NCBI GenBank assembly: GCA_964611335.1
Contig: CAZSXR010000003.1
Location: 124,001-188,000 of the forward strand
Source: BOG-1112 sp964611335
Lineage (GTDB): Bacteria; Bdellovibrionota_B; Oligoflexia; Oligoflexales; Bog-1112
Length of the DNA stretch: 64,000 nt
Direction of reading: 5' to 3'
This document shows positions 50,865-58,611 of the stretch, one piece after another (position 1 is the stretch's first letter; every line of letters begins with the position of its first letter). The position numbers and the translations under genes are program-made. The notes under the pieces are model-generated. The model did no database searches, was not told the DNA's origin, and worked only from the letters and a program-made list of their open reading frames with translations.

Positions 50865-51175
50865 AGAGTATCTAGGATTAATTCGACTGCTGTCCTGTCT
50901 TTTTTGTGAGTATTGCAGGTTTTGCAGGCTGGAACGATGTTCCCCTTTTTGGAGTATCCCCCACGGCTGGTCGGTACCACATGGTCCATGGTGACCTCTT
51001 GGGGAGGGATCGCTTGCTGGCAGTAGTAGCAGCTTGCGTTTTGGCAAATGTTCTTCCACCATAGGGACTTACGGAGGACTCTTGCCTTTTCTTTTTCAGC
51101 CTTTATGTGAGCTGCTCTTTTGTCATAATCGTTATACATGCTCTTAATATACCCACTTTCGTCATGCGTTTCCAT
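50861..51175 (-). CDS. Small HNH endonuclease
   Basis: A 104-residue protein whose C-terminal two thirds is an HNH domain: zinc cysteines CYYC (about residue 49), catalytic block MDHVVPTSRGG, then NIVPACKTCNTHKKD with the HNH Asn and second zinc pair. The N-terminus is helical and basic (AEKEKARVLRKSLWWKN). Stand-alone HNH nucleases of this size occur as McrA-like or phage-derived proteins; the role here is unknown. Its end overlaps the convergent secreted protein gene by four bases. Confidence 0.85.
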   Translation of the reverse strand: METHDESGYIKSMYNDYDKRAAHIKAEKEKARVLRKSLWWKNICQNASCYYCQQAIPPQEVTMDHVVPTSRGGYSKKGNIVPACKTCNTHKKDRTAVELILDTL

Positions 51176-51222
51176 CGGATCTTTTGTTCTACACTATGTT
51201 AGACTTTATATAGAGGTTTAAC

Positions 51223-51873
51223 ATGAAACAAAAAGTATATTTTTTATTGAGTGGCTTTCTCTATTCGATCTTTCTTTTTTCATGTCAACAGCAGCCTGTT
51301 CTATCTTCAAGAAGTTTAGGTGTCGTTGGGCAAAACTATAGACGTGCTACTCTTGCTTCCACAGAAGCCTCTACGACTGTTGGAAACAACATACACAGTA
51401 ATAATGGAAATTCAGGTGTAGGCGCATCCAATCCTGGGCCTTATGGTGCAAATAACCTTTCTAAAAACACCGGAAACACAGGAAACGTTGGAAACACAGG
51501 AAACGTTGGAAATAACCAAACCTATATACCCCCCCATGTTTCGATGAATACAACATCTGAAAATGTCAATACGAGTACTGGAAGTTCAAGAAATGACAGT
51601 ATTCAGCTTTCTGCCTCTCTTTGTTTCGCAACAGGAAATCAGGTATATGAACCGAATTCACTTCAATGCCTTGCTTCACTCCAACTTGTACAAGATCAAG
51701 CAACTTGTCTCAACTCTATGTTGCCACCAGATTCTGCAACACAAGGCCCACACATTTGGTCTAATGCGAGTCAAAAATGTTATGAAGGTTGTGAGTCTAT
51801 AACCTTATCTTCAGATTGTGTAGGAGCTTGTTCTTGGAATACTTCAGCAAAAAAATGTGAGCTGATTAAATGA
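51223..51873 (+). CDS. Low-complexity surface lipoprotein
   Basis: A 216-residue product with a lipoprotein signal (FLFSCQQ, Cys21). Residues 45-125 are Asn/Gly/Ser/Thr-rich, including repeats NTGNVGNTGNVGN encoded by an 18-base DNA repeat. The C-terminal 90 residues carry several cysteines (CFATG, LQCLAS, ATCLN, KCYEGCES, DCVGACSW, KKCELIK) consistent with a disulfide-knotted domain, the CSWN..A.KC pattern recalling PSI/plexin-like cysteine motifs. Function unknown; possibly surface exposed. It is flanked by the HNH gene (divergent) and an ABC permease (convergent). Confidence 0.75.
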   Translation: MKQKVYFLLSGFLYSIFLFSCQQQPVLSSRSLGVVGQNYRRATLASTEASTTVGNNIHSNNGNSGVGASNPGPYGANNLSKNTGNTGNVGNTGNVGNNQTYIPPHVSMNTTSENVNTSTGSSRNDSIQLSASLCFATGNQVYEPNSLQCLASLQLVQDQATCLNSMLPPDSATQGPHIWSNASQKCYEGCESITLSSDCVGACSWNTSAKKCELIK

Positions 51874-51888
51874 AGTCACTCAGGATAT

Positions 51889-52656
51889 TTATTCAAAAGA
51901 TTGAGAAAACGTAAAGGTTCCTGAGACAAGAAAGAAAGCAATAAGTAAGACCCCGTAAATAAAAGACCAACCTACGTAATTCAATCCGTGATCGAGGATA
52001 AAAGAAGGGGTGCGATTGAAATTCTCTAAATTCCAAACACATTTGGTAATATGAAAAAATGTTTTTAAAGAAGGACCCACATCTTCACGTACGGCTTCGA
52101 AAACAACTTCCACAAGAAGTCCTGAAATCCACAATGCAAAAGAAGAAAAAAGTGCTGTGATCAATCCACAAAATGTTGCAAAGAAGAGTGCTATAGAAGC
52201 AACAACACCCCAGCCTAAAATTTGCAAGGCGAGTGCAAAAAATTCCTCCTGTCTAAGCCACCCAAAATTGGTGAGAAACATAACTCCTTGCCATATTCCC
52301 AACATGAATACACCTAATATAAGCAGAGACGTAAAAATTCCGAGAAAACGGCCTAGCAACCACGAAGAGCGGCTTACGGGAGATGCAAGTTGAACTTCGA
52401 GTGAACCTTCGATGCGAGCAATAGCAAGAATTTTTACAGACCAGACTATAGCGATGATACAACCGATGAAATGAAATGCGAATGCTCCGATGTCGAAAAG
52501 TATTTTTCTAAATTCGGAAACACCCCATGTACTCGCGATCGTTCCAAACAAAGCAACCATAATACTGAATATCAGAGCAGGTACAAAAATAGGTCCGCGA
52601 CGAAGAAGAAATAAAGTTTCGTGAGCAATTTCGAGAACACTTCGAATATTTTTCAT
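51889..52656 (-). CDS. ABC-2 type transporter permease
   Basis: A 255-residue inner-membrane protein with about six helices. The sequence after the first loop (ARIEGSLEVQLASPVSRSSWLLGRFLG) is typical of ABC-2/NosY-like permeases. It overlaps the adjacent ATPase gene by four bases, so the two form one transporter, substrate unknown. Last gene of the run yggT - TPR-like - ATPase - permease. Confidence 0.85.
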   Translation of the reverse strand: MKNIRSVLEIAHETLFLLRRGPIFVPALIFSIMVALFGTIASTWGVSEFRKILFDIGAFAFHFIGCIIAIVWSVKILAIARIEGSLEVQLASPVSRSSWLLGRFLGIFTSLLILGVFMLGIWQGVMFLTNFGWLRQEEFFALALQILGWGVVASIALFFATFCGLITALFSSFALWISGLLVEVVFEAVREDVGPSLKTFFHITKCVWNLENFNRTPSFILDHGLNYVGWSFIYGVLLIAFFLVSGTFTFSQSFE

Positions 52657-53375
52657 AAAACACCTGCAAAAAAACTCATGATCTTATCTTCAGCTAATTG
52701 AGGGGTTCCTTGGTAAATGATGCGTCCTTCACGAAAGACAATCATTTTTGAACATAATGAACTTGCAGATTTCAAATCGTGAGTGGTCATCAGTATGGAA
52801 ATTCCTTTCTTCAGAGAATTTTGAATCCAAGAACTCAATTCCATTCTTCCAAGAGGATCCATACCTGTATAGGGTTCATCTAAAATAAGAACTTTCGGTT
52901 CGTGTATACTTGCCATAGCCCATGCAAGTCGGCGTCCTAAACCTTTGGATAGCATTCGTATCTTTGCATCTTTCTTTTTGATGAGACCTACACTTTCCAG
53001 ATGGCTTTCAACAAGAGACATTTTTTCTTTCTTATCCAACTCAGGTTTGTAGAGATTCAAATGAAAGTAGAGAAGTTCCCAAACTTTCAATTCACCTGCT
53101 AATTTGTTTGTCTCTGGCATGTAACCGATCTGACGTCGGTCTTCATCTTTAATGGGATGTCCTTCAAAAAGAATTTGTCCGCTATCCGGTTTTATAAGTC
53201 CTAGGATCGTTCTCAAACTTGTTGTTTTTCCTGCACCGTTATGACCAAGAATAGCAATGGCAGTGCCTTGTTCAAAAGAACAGGAGACATCTATCAGAGC
53301 TTTGTGACGGGGTTTGAGAAGGTCTTGACTAAAAGTTTTATTAACTTTTACAAGTTCGAGTATGGGTACACTCAT
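52653..53375 (-). CDS. ABC transporter ATP-binding protein, ABC-2/NosF-like
   Basis: A 240-residue ATPase with Walker A LGHNGAGKTTSLR, Q-loop region GYMPETNKL, signature MLSKGLGRRLAWA, Walker B VLILDEPYTGMDPLG and switch His in TTHDLKSAS. It overlaps the permease gene downstream and the TPR-like gene upstream, each by four bases. Gliding, lantibiotic-immunity and NosF transporters share this architecture; the cargo is unknown. Confidence 0.9.
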   Translation of the reverse strand: MSVPILELVKVNKTFSQDLLKPRHKALIDVSCSFEQGTAIAILGHNGAGKTTSLRTILGLIKPDSGQILFEGHPIKDEDRRQIGYMPETNKLAGELKVWELLYFHLNLYKPELDKKEKMSLVESHLESVGLIKKKDAKIRMLSKGLGRRLAWAMASIHEPKVLILDEPYTGMDPLGRMELSSWIQNSLKKGISILMTTHDLKSASSLCSKMIVFREGRIIYQGTPQLAEDKIMSFFAGVL

Positions 53376-54013
53376 TTTTGTTCCCTCTTTTCATCTAAAA
53401 ACTGATGCAAGACGTCTTTATATTCGGAGTCTTCTGTATTGTTGAAGATGCTATCCATAGCATCATTCGAATCTTGCTTCTTGACTTCTCCACGGAGAAG
53501 TCGGTCTGCAAGTTTGGATAAATACTCGGGACTTCTAGGAAGGCCTCTAGTTTTTTTGTAATAGTAGGCCCCTTTAAAGGGGTCATTGAGTTTAAAGGCA
53601 AACATATATCCGACAATAGCAGGAATAAGCCAATTTTTAGGCAATGCTTTCATCCCATCGCTTGCTATCTGTTCACACAATTCAGGCTTACGGTATTCGA
53701 AAGCCATGACGTAGCAGGAAAGTGTATACAGAGATTCGATTTCAGGTAGTTGTCGTGTGAGAAGTTTTATTTTTGCAAACATTTTATCCGCACTGGGAGT
53801 ATGCGCACGATCGTGTATGAGATTTCCCAATAACCAGAAGTAACTGAAGTCGTGAAACAAGCCCTTGTGACCGAGCGTGAGTCCATTGACGATAGCGGGA
53901 TTCAAAGAAAGAAAGGGCAAGGATTCATCGTCTGCTGTTCTCATGTCTGTAAGACGAAGACCCGAAATATAAACCGAACTTGCAAGTAATAAAATAATGA
54001 GTATTCGAAGCAG
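53372..54013 (-). CDS. Membrane-anchored TPR-like protein, probable CTG start
   Basis: A 213-residue protein of unknown function with helical repeat-like sequence (LLGNLIHDRAHTPSADKMF, YTLSCYVMAFEYRKPELC, GAYYYKKTRGLPRSPEYL) consistent with tetratricopeptide-like repeats, and an acidic C-terminus. The first ATG (53944) would give a soluble protein. In frame upstream, a hydrophobic stretch (LLRILIILLLASSVYISGL) runs back to a CTG at 54013-54011, five bases after a perfect AGGAGG. There is no ATG, GTG or TTG in between. The leader AGGAGGTTCGT before CTG is identical to that before the GTG of the giant lipoprotein. Coupled to yggT upstream and the ABC ATPase downstream. Confidence 0.7.
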   Translation of the reverse strand: MLRILIILLLASSVYISGLRLTDMRTADDESLPFLSLNPAIVNGLTLGHKGLFHDFSYFWLLGNLIHDRAHTPSADKMFAKIKLLTRQLPEIESLYTLSCYVMAFEYRKPELCEQIASDGMKALPKNWLIPAIVGYMFAFKLNDPFKGAYYYKKTRGLPRSPEYLSKLADRLLRGEVKKQDSNDAMDSIFNNTEDSEYKDVLHQFLDEKREQK

Positions 54014-54022
54014 ACGAACCTC

Positions 54023-54349
54023 CTATTTCATTTGAATAGACAAACTCATCAAATATGCAGGTAAAGCTTTTTGTAAAAACACTATAATCATCATCGCAAA
54101 AAATGGAGCAAAGTCAAAGGGGCCTGGAATTTTTCGTGCGAGGGCTCGAAAAGGTCTGCATAGAAAATCATTTAAACTGAGTATTGCCGAAACAAATTGA
54201 TTTCTTGAATCGATTTGAAACCAACTGACGCCAACTGCAATGATGATGACAGTCACTGCAAGGTTCAAAAGCACGTTCGCAAGGTGCGCTAGACCGTAGA
54301 AGACACTTGATAGCATAAAACTCCTCTCTCTTATCATGATACGACACAC
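54023..54349 (-). CDS. YggT family membrane protein
   Basis: A 108-residue protein with two hydrophobic segments, LANVLLNLAVTVIIIAVGVSWF and FFAMMIIVFLQKALPAYLM, separated by the family block NDFLCRPFRALARKIPG (YggT: T.P.L.P.R...P). YggT proteins are small inner-membrane proteins linked to osmotic tolerance and, in some lineages, cell division or photosystem assembly. The stop overlaps the Shine-Dalgarno of the TPR-like gene, so translation is probably coupled. Confidence 0.88.
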   Translation of the reverse strand: MCRIMIRERSFMLSSVFYGLAHLANVLLNLAVTVIIIAVGVSWFQIDSRNQFVSAILSLNDFLCRPFRALARKIPGPFDFAPFFAMMIIVFLQKALPAYLMSLSIQMK

Positions 54350-54503
54350 TGTCGCTTTTGGGATCGGGCTAAGGTGCCACAGTTAGGGTGCTGAAGACAC
54401 AGGGAAATTCACCGAGGCGAGTCCTATTGCTTTTTCTAAAAAAAACATATACATAGGGTACTGAATTTTAACCCCTTTGATCCTTGGAAGGAGAGTGATT
54501 GGA

Positions 54504-54707
54504 ATGCCAGGAGTTTACAATAAACCGGGAGAACCGCTTGACAGGCTTATGAGAGCTTTTAAAAAGCAGGTCGAAAAAGCCGGAGTTATCGGAGACTTAA
54601 AGAAGCGGATGCACTACGAAAAACCATCCGTACGTCTTAAAAAGAAGTCTATCGCAGCTCGAAAACGCAGGCTTAAACAGATGCGCAAGTTCGGACACGC
54701 AGACTAA
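54504..54707 (+). CDS. rpsU: Ribosomal protein S21
   Basis: A 67-residue basic protein of the small subunit, involved in initiation. It starts MPGVYNKPGEPLDRLMRAFKK and ends with a RKRRLKQMRK block, both typical of S21. The ATG at MPG is family-consistent; GGAAGGAG lies about ten bases upstream. A strong terminator follows at once, so it is likely monocistronic. Confidence 0.93.
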   Translation: MPGVYNKPGEPLDRLMRAFKKQVEKAGVIGDLKKRMHYEKPSVRLKKKSIAARKRRLKQMRKFGHAD

Positions 54708-54742
54708 TAAGTCCCTCTCTAGAAATTCCATATCAGAAACGA

Positions 54743-54775
54743 ATACAGCGCTTTAACGAGCGCTGTATTTTTTTT
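54743..54775 (+). terminator. Rho-independent terminator of rpsU
   Basis: Ten-base perfect arms (ATACAGCGCT and complement) around TTAACG are followed by an eight-base T-run. The stem can also serve the convergent PilT-like gene on the minus strand. Confidence 0.88.
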
Positions 54776-54787
54776 GCCTATAAATCT

Positions 54788-56617
54788 CTAAGAAGCTTTC
54801 TGGGGAGCTTCAGCCGTTCCTGCTAGGAACTCGTAAGCCACAGAACCCTTTTCGTCTCTTACAAGCACTATATCTCTCAGAACACTCTCTACTTGGGCTT
54901 TTGAGCTTTCAGATAAAAGGTTTTCCAGCTTTTTGCGAGCCTCTTCCCGAGAAGAAGCATTCAGACATGCAAAAACCAAAGAAGTTGAAGAAGCGGAAAT
55001 AATAAGTTCTGCAGATTTTTTATCCGCAAGATGACTTATGCAGAGGACGTCGAGATCTTCATTCCGTGTTGCTTGTATTGCTTTCGCGAAAGTTTTTTCA
55101 TGTAAACCAATTTCTCTTTGAGTCAGTATTCCCACTTTCGCTGTATGCATAAACTCCATGTGTTTTTCTAAACTTAAAATATGACCAGGGTGAAAGTTTG
55201 CAAGATGTGCAGTGATACTTGCGAGAATTTTAGAAAGCAGATCTTCGGAAGTACCTGCAATGAGCACAAGACCTTTTGGAAATTCGCAGAGTTCTAAAAG
55301 TCTTTGGGGTGCTTGCATAGTTTCGAGTGTTGGACTTTGTGAGGATAAAGCTTGGACAACAGCATTCATTCCATTGAAATCTTTGAAAATATGAACACGA
55401 TAGAATTGAGAATCTTGTTTAAAAATCATATCGGAATTCTGATTATTCTCTCTATGAGGAATTAAGAAAGAAAGAAGAGAGAGTATAGATTCACTTGTCA
55501 TAATATCGGGATTTTTACTCACCAATTTGTTTTGAACGCGGAAGAAAACTTTTTGTCCTGAGGAGAGATGCATATGACTTGCATTTGAAGTTTGCATTTC
55601 TTTAAGAAGTTCCGAGAAAAAAGAGGAATTTAATGTATTCATGGTGTCTTGAACAGAATTTTCAAAATTCAAATCACCAAGATTGATTTGTGAAGCGCCT
55701 TCTTCTATAGCAGGACTCTCACCTACATTGATTTCCATACTTTCTTCGTTTTCAACTTGAACATTGCTTTCAACAGAAGTTCCTAAATCTACATTTTCTA
55801 CCTGTGTGTTATTCAGATTTGCATCGGATTTAATTTCATCGAGAGTATTCATGTCGAATTTTAAAGAATCTTCTTTATTTTCATTGTTGCTGTTCACGTC
55901 GACTTCTAAAGAAGTCTCATCGAATTTGACTTCTTCACTAGAATTCAGAATCAAATCGGGATCTTCTTTTTTTTCTTCTTGAGGCATATCAAAAGGTTGA
56001 GGAGGCATAGGAGGCAGAGGTGCTGTACTGGGAGCAGAGTCCATATTACTTGCTGAAACAGCAAGGTTGAAGTCTATAGCGGGTTCGATTTTAGTTTCTG
56101 GAGAAATTATAGGTTCTTCTTTCTTTTCTTCGACGGTCTCTTTTGGTGCTTCAGGAGTTTCGCTTTTGTTTTCCAGTTCTTTTTTTTCGTCTTCTGGTTT
56201 TTTCTCTTCTTGGATTTCACTGTCCAATTCTTTCATGGAGAGATTGAGCGCTTCGCCATCCTGTGCTTCTTCTTTATCCGTGATGGATTCCCAGAATTTC
56301 TGACTTTCTTCATCTCCCGTGGGAGGGAGAAAAAAACGGAGAGTCAGTGTGGATTCTAAAGTTGCAATGATGTGTATGATTCCGACCTTTTCCAAAGGAA
56401 AACCGATTTTAAGTGGATGTCCACTGGAAAGATGAGAGATTGTTTCTGTGAAAATTCCTCGTGTAATATTTTGAAGCCAATCTTGCGGAATGGTGTTGGG
56501 ATTTAACTCATGCATCTCATTGTTTTTTACAAACTGGATCTTCTCTCCAACGGTTAGAATCATCTCCGTTGCATCCGCTTGTATGGCTTTCATGAGAATG
56601 GCTCTGAGGTTGTTCAT
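54788..56617 (-). CDS. PilT/GspE-like protein with duplicated N-domain and dead ATPase core
   Basis: A 609-residue protein. Residues 1-97 and about 330-430 both resemble the PilT N-terminal (PAS-like) domain: MKAIQADATEMILTVGEKIQF and EMQTSNASHMHLSSGQKVFF are clearly related. An acidic, Pro/Glu-rich, probably disordered linker of about 230 residues joins them. The C-terminal part follows the PilT RecA core (ILSLEKHMEFMH, LTQREIG, SSTSLVFACLNASS), but Walker A reads IAGTSEDLLSKI without GKS/T (about residue 451), the Asp box EDP is EKH, and Walker B is DVLCISHLAD without the Asp/Glu. ATP hydrolysis is therefore not expected. It may regulate or scaffold a pilus/secretion motor. Confidence 0.85.
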   Translation of the reverse strand: MNNLRAILMKAIQADATEMILTVGEKIQFVKNNEMHELNPNTIPQDWLQNITRGIFTETISHLSSGHPLKIGFPLEKVGIIHIIATLESTLTLRFFLPPTGDEESQKFWESITDKEEAQDGEALNLSMKELDSEIQEEKKPEDEKKELENKSETPEAPKETVEEKKEEPIISPETKIEPAIDFNLAVSASNMDSAPSTAPLPPMPPQPFDMPQEEKKEDPDLILNSSEEVKFDETSLEVDVNSNNENKEDSLKFDMNTLDEIKSDANLNNTQVENVDLGTSVESNVQVENEESMEINVGESPAIEEGASQINLGDLNFENSVQDTMNTLNSSFFSELLKEMQTSNASHMHLSSGQKVFFRVQNKLVSKNPDIMTSESILSLLSFLIPHRENNQNSDMIFKQDSQFYRVHIFKDFNGMNAVVQALSSQSPTLETMQAPQRLLELCEFPKGLVLIAGTSEDLLSKILASITAHLANFHPGHILSLEKHMEFMHTAKVGILTQREIGLHEKTFAKAIQATRNEDLDVLCISHLADKKSAELIISASSTSLVFACLNASSREEARKKLENLLSESSKAQVESVLRDIVLVRDEKGSVAYEFLAGTAEAPQKAS

Positions 56618-56667
56618 AGTTCGTCCAATAAAAATACACCACAGCCTCTTTCGGAGTCTCTCTAGGA

Positions 56668-56692
56668 AATTTTAGGCCATAGGCCTAAAATT
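56668..56692. promoter_or_regulatory. Palindrome in divergent promoter region, possible operator
   Basis: Perfect 11-base arms AATTTTAGGCC and complement around ATA lie between the PilT-like gene and the secreted protein gene, immediately before a TATAAT (56705-56710) facing the latter. The right arm covers the -35 position of that promoter, so it could be an operator. Confidence 0.45.
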
Positions 56693-56704
56693 AAAAAATT
56701 TTCT

Positions 56705-56710
56705 TATAAT
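56705..56710 (+). promoter_or_regulatory. Candidate -10 element for the small secreted protein
   Basis: TATAAT in an AT-rich divergent region about 78 bases before the ATG. No consensus -35 lies at the right spacing; that position is within the palindrome arm. Confidence 0.35.
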
Positions 56711-56787
56711 TGCAGTGAATTAAATATTGACGAAAGAATTAAAATCCCTTAAGTCTTCAGTTCATCACAAACAATAGAAAGACTGAT

Positions 56788-57234
56788 ATGAAATTTCTAA
56801 AAATTGCAGGAATTGTTTTGGGTTTAAGTTCGTTTGCTTTTGCAAGCGCAGATGAAAAACATAATCCGAAAAGCATACATCCACTTTTGGATCTAGAGCA
56901 TACGAATGTAATAGACAGTTCGAGGTATTTTTTCTTTTACCCTATCTATAATAATCATGAAGAGGACTCTAGTTGCTCCCTTCATTTTTGGGCGCACAAT
57001 TATAAATGGTTTTTTAAAATCCATAACTGCGGCTCTTTTCCGATGCGTAGATTTCTTAATCAGCATTTGCATGATCTGAGGACTCAGTACGTTGATAGTG
57101 AAACGCGTTCGTTCACTGATCGGGAATATGTGGGGGACATCATCAATAGATTTATGGAATTTACAAGAAGTCCTCATAGATCTCGCAGTCCTCTCTCTGT
57201 TGAACCTTTAATGGGGCATGTAATCTCTGGCTAA
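56788..57234 (+). CDS. Small secreted protein of unknown function
   Basis: A 148-residue product with signal peptide IAGIVLGLSSFAFASA. The mature part has aromatic-rich segments (DSSRYFFFYPIY, LHFWAHNYKWFFKIHNC) with two cysteines, and an Arg/Ser-rich end. No family recognised. It overlaps the convergent carbonic anhydrase gene by 27 bases at its 3' end. Confidence 0.65.
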   Translation: MKFLKIAGIVLGLSSFAFASADEKHNPKSIHPLLDLEHTNVIDSSRYFFFYPIYNNHEEDSSCSLHFWAHNYKWFFKIHNCGSFPMRRFLNQHLHDLRTQYVDSETRSFTDREYVGDIINRFMEFTRSPHRSRSPLSVEPLMGHVISG

Positions 57235-57741
57235 TTGCATGTAGTGTCCTGCAGACCATTCTATATATTCAATCTCTTCTTTTTTAAGTTTACGTTTCAC
57301 TACAGCGGGCGATCCCATTATGAGGGATTCGCTCGGATATCGTTTTCCAGGTGAGAGCAAAGAACCTGCTGCAACAAAACAATACTTTTCAAGATGCACA
57401 TCATCCAGAACGATGGATCCCATTCCTACCAGACACAGATCTTCAATGGTACATGCATGGAGAATGGCGTTGTGACCGACGGTTACATTTTTTCCGATAA
57501 TAGTTGGGAATTTTTTGTAGGTGACATGGATGACAGAATTGTCCTGAATATTGGTTCCCTCACCGATGCGTATGTAGTTCACGTCTCCTCGTGCTGCAAC
57601 GTTGAACCAAATATTCACATTTTTTTCCAAGACAGTGTCGCCTGTAATGCAAGCGCCATCTGCTAAAAAAACACCTTCACTGATAGTAGGTTTTATTCCT
57701 TTGTAAGGAACTACACTTGCTTTTGGCATTGCGTAATACAT
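57208..57741 (-). CDS. Gamma-class carbonic anhydrase-like hexapeptide protein
   Basis: A 177-residue left-handed beta-helix protein. Visible are VAARGDVNYIRIGEGTNIQDNSVIHV and TVGHNAILHACTIED: the RGD, QD and three metal-ligand histidines of the CamH/YrdA gamma carbonic anhydrase group. The C-terminal helix follows. Some YrdA-like members are inactive or carnitine-related (CaiE), so catalysis is likely but not proven. It is probably transcribed alone or with the small gene upstream. Confidence 0.88.
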   Translation of the reverse strand: MYYAMPKASVVPYKGIKPTISEGVFLADGACITGDTVLEKNVNIWFNVAARGDVNYIRIGEGTNIQDNSVIHVTYKKFPTIIGKNVTVGHNAILHACTIEDLCLVGMGSIVLDDVHLEKYCFVAAGSLLSPGKRYPSESLIMGSPAVVKRKLKKEEIEYIEWSAGHYMQLARDYMPH

Positions 57742-57772
57742 CTTTTGTCCTTTTTTTAATGGGGGGAGGATG

Positions 57773-58072
57773 TCAACCGATTACAGAGCCACCCATGGAA
57801 TCGATAATATGGGTGAGTTTCTCCATGATCTCACCCTTAAAAGCTCGGTGTGTGAGTGCCAATTTTTCTTTGGAAAGCTCCCAGCTATGACCCCCTTTTT
57901 TCTCACGATGGGAGAATTCTAAAACGGAAGTACCCATCTTTCTAATGGTTACACGGATGTCGTTTCCATCAGCTTCGATCTCCAAAAGATCGCCCAATTT
58001 TCTGCCGCCAAGTTTGCTTTTGATACCTTCGATGACTTCCTGCGTGTTCTTATCTTTGAAATAGATTTCCAT
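57773..58072 (-). CDS. Hypothetical protein of 99 residues
   Basis: Not recognised. The start at MEIYFKDK follows GAGGA by eight bases; a longer frame upstream adds 18 residues without support. The sequence alternates short strands and helices (LGDLLEIEADGNDIRVTI, SVLEFSHREKKGG), with no signal or membrane segment, so a small cytosolic protein is likely. It lies between the carbonic anhydrase gene and divergent rpoZ. Confidence 0.6.
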   Translation of the reverse strand: MEIYFKDKNTQEVIEGIKSKLGGRKLGDLLEIEADGNDIRVTIRKMGTSVLEFSHREKKGGHSWELSKEKLALTHRAFKGEIMEKLTHIIDSMGGSVIG

Positions 58073-58242
58073 AATGCTGATCCTCAAAAAGACTGTTTTT
58101 GCTATATAATCTCCTAATGTAGACAAGAGGAAGGAAAAAGCACTGGCCGTTTAAGTGATTGAGAGCTTGACGGAAAGGGCTAAGTTTTCTAAAAACACAT
58201 TCTTAAGCTCGAAAACAAAGCATATCCTATAAGGATCCCAAC

Positions 58243-58506
58243 ATGGCTCGTGTTTCCATTGAAGATTGCCAAAAGATGCTCCCAAACCGTTTTGCCCTTG
58301 TAACGGTTGCCGCCAATCGTGCGCGTCAACTGATGGGCAATAGCCAACCCCTCGTGAAGACGAAAAATAAGGAAGCTGTAACAGCCCTCCGTGAAATTGC
58401 AGAGGGTAAGGTTGTGATGAAAGGTGTTGCCCCTGTTGAGGGTGAAGTCGACGGAGCTGTATCCGCTCCGATGAGCTCTCCAGATCCACTCGACTTTCTC
58501 ACTTAA
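58243..58506 (+). CDS. rpoZ: RNA polymerase omega subunit
   Basis: An 87-residue omega subunit that aids assembly of the beta-prime subunit and is part of a ppGpp site. The start MARVSIEDC, then PNRFALVTVAANRARQLM and EAVTALREIAEGKV are the family blocks. The N-terminal MARV-ED pattern is of proteobacterial type. AAGGAT precedes the ATG. It is followed by a very long terminator-like hairpin. spoT or gmk, common partners, are not adjacent here. Confidence 0.92.
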   Translation: MARVSIEDCQKMLPNRFALVTVAANRARQLMGNSQPLVKTKNKEAVTALREIAEGKVVMKGVAPVEGEVDGAVSAPMSSPDPLDFLT

Positions 58507-58517
58507 GCTCTATTTTT

Positions 58518-58573
58518 AAAAAAGTAAAAGCGCGTATCTTGAATGAATTCAAGGTACGCGCTTTTACTTTTTT
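58518..58573 (+). terminator. Long terminator hairpin after rpoZ
   Basis: A stem of about 27 pairs with one T-G pair and a two-base centre, ending in a TTTTTT run. Its length is unusual for a simple terminator and it lies just before the next gene's -10 region. Confidence 0.85.
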
Positions 58574-58578
58574 AAGCG

Positions 58579-58584
58579 TATAAT
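58579..58584 (+). promoter_or_regulatory. Candidate -10 box of the tandem subtilisin-like genes
   Basis: TATAAT in front of an A-rich leader and AAGGA, about 28 bases before the ATG. The -35 position falls in the terminator stem and has no consensus. Confidence 0.4.
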
Positions 58585-58611
58585 AAAAAAAACACTCAAA
58601 AAGGAAAACAG

